Shown here one piece after another: positions 6,758 to 7,654 of a stretch of 7,654 bases of DNA. Position 1 is the stretch's first letter, and the number at the start of each line of letters is the position of its first letter. The DNA is from UBA5177 sp002413265. Lineage in GTDB: Bacteria > Chloroflexota > UBA5177. A model generated the notes under the pieces. The model saw only the letters and a list, made by a program, of their open reading frames with translations, searched no databases and was not told where the DNA came from. Both the position numbers and the translations under genes were made by a program. Location of the stretch: contig DAIORV010000106.1 of the NCBI GenBank assembly GCA_036752825.1, positions 1-7,654 of the forward strand, written 5' to 3'.

Positions 6758-6765
6758 CTGGAAAG
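6719..6765 (+). repeat. Right tRNA-derived direct repeat (putative attR)
   Basis: This is the partner of bases 1-48: 29 identical bases from the anticodon into the T-stem, a diverged patch with one base missing, then 12 identical bases (GCTACTGGAAAG) that pass the tRNA end. Similarity stops at 6766. Because the sequence to its left also resembles a tRNA 5' half, it may be part of a second tRNA gene rather than a simple att core. Confidence 0.6.
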
Positions 6766-6862
6766 ATCTCGCAAGCGGCGCCATCGCCCCCGAGCCGGCA
6801 AACGGCGCCGAGTGACCCGCACGCTGCGCGTCCCAAGGTCGATCTGCGTACAGCCCGAGCGG

Positions 6863-7654
6863 TCAAACGATGCGGCTGAACGGCGCAACCAAGTCGTGAG
6901 GGTCAGGAGGCAGGAGAACGGTGACCCGAGTCCGCGCGCGGGTTAGGCCGACGTAGAGAAGCCGCGATTTCTCCTCGAACGGCTCACGCTCTGTCCAGCC
7001 CGCGACGAAGCCGCCCTCACGAAAGACGAGAATGACGGCGTCGGCCTCCCGGCCTTTGGTCTGGTGGAAGTTCATCAACTGAACAGATCCAATGTCCGGC
7101 GAGTCTCCGGTGATCAGCGCTTCCGTATGTAGACCTGTTGCCGCAGCGAGCACTTCCTCCGCCAGTCGCTCCGTGTCGAGCGGCAGCATCATCATCCGGC
7201 GAACCAGAGCCTCGAAGCTCCGCGCCGCGCGGCGCCATACTGGTATGCCGGCCGCGATGCCGAGCTCTTCCCACGCGTTGACCACGACTTCCAGCACCTG
7301 GCGGGCGCGCGGGCCTCGTCGAGGGATGCCTGAAGCTCCGCGAGCTTCGCCCTAAGGAGGTTGCTGGTGACGGCATCGTCGTGCATCTCGTTTGCGAGAC
7401 GCGGAGGGTCATTCCCTGATCTCACGGCGGCTGTAAGAAAGATCGCGAGTTGAAGGCGCGCTTCACCCCAGTTCACCCCACCAAGGGCATACCCGAATAG
7501 AAGTGCGAGGGCAATCAGGCCTTCGCCTTGTGCTTCCGGAATCCCGATTAGCGTGTGGTTCACGCCGAGACCGGTTAGTTCAGCCCCCAGCTCAGCAACG
7601 CCGCGATTCGTCGTTTCGAAAACGCCTACGCTTCGGCACCCCTCGCGGCGCGCC
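6863..7654 (-). pseudogene. 3' part of a UvrD/Rep-family helicase gene, frameshifted and cut by the window edge
   Basis: Read leftward from the window edge, the first frame encodes VFETTNRGVAELGAEL, TLIGIPEAQGEGLIALALL and a helical region ending LQASLDEARA. The neighbouring frame then continues QVLEVVVNAWEELGI through to the stop at 6863-6865. It contains superfamily 1 helicase motif V-like FHQTKGREADAVILVF and motif VI SRLLYVGLTRAR, which contact ATP and DNA in UvrD/PcrA/Rep proteins. The frames fit together if two bases are removed from the GC run at 7305-7311, giving DEARARQVLEVV. This piece is therefore the C-terminal third or so of an ATP-dependent 3'-5' DNA helicase. The Walker A half lies beyond the window. 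It is convergent with the hsd operon and outside the right repeat. The role (repair or a defence partner such as a Gabija-like pair) cannot be told from this fragment. Confidence 0.75.

Noticed and set aside
6489..6888. Minus-strand frames containing phrases such as LNLRPPGYAPGELL and FEPATSGL
   Set aside because: These are classic false proteins produced by reading the antisense of a tRNA-Met sequence; they overlap the tRNA-like copy at 6685-6757.
7462..7480. Direct repeat of TTCACCCCA 10 bases apart as a regulatory iteron
   Set aside because: It lies in the helicase coding frame, encodes a plausible VNWGEA stretch, and has only two copies.
1..7654. CRISPR array, IS element or complete transposase
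   Set aside because: I saw no regularly spaced repeats, no terminal inverted repeats and no transposase-like protein on either strand.

Overview
The window is G+C-rich bacterial DNA. The tRNA sequence at the left lacks an encoded CCA end, the coding regions favour G or C at third positions, and GTG and TTG starts with weak or no Shine-Dalgarno sites are used. Together these suggest a high-GC Gram-positive bacterium (Actinomycetota), but no ribosomal or other phylogenetic marker is present, so this is only a guess.

Layout. Positions 1-40 are the 3' half of an initiator tRNA (fMet, CAU anticodon at the first three bases), followed by a strong Rho-independent terminator (48-71). Next comes a short tract (72-135) that may be the worn 3' end of a lost integrase read on the minus strand. 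It runs into a 5'-truncated HEPN-domain gene of the TIGR02391/Ymh type (to 513). The core is a complete, intact type I restriction-modification operon in the order hsdR (609-3062), hsdM (3080-4537), hsdS (4534-6201). Its sizes and domain make-up match the EcoAI/EcoEI (type IB) group. Directly after hsdS lies the C-terminal part of an unrecognised gene, broken by a frameshift (6206-6644). A second, degenerate tRNA-fMet-like sequence follows (6685-6757), and its 3' half repeats the left-end tRNA and 8 bases beyond it. Finally, on the minus strand, the 3' end of a UvrD/Rep-type helicase gene runs off the right edge (6863-7654); it also carries a frameshift.

Interpretation. A tRNA-derived direct repeat (1-48 and 6719-6765) brackets a 6.7-kb segment whose only intact genes are hsdRMS. 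This fits a small defence island lodged at an initiator tRNA gene, now without an integrase and surrounded by decayed genes. HsdM and HsdS would form the methyltransferase that protects the host's recognition sites. Addition of HsdR gives the ATP-driven translocase and nuclease that cuts unmodified incoming DNA. I see no clearly new multi-gene system. The most informative features are the island boundaries, the degenerate tRNA copy, the truncated HEPN gene that keeps its active-site motif, and the repeats inside hsdS that could alter DNA specificity.
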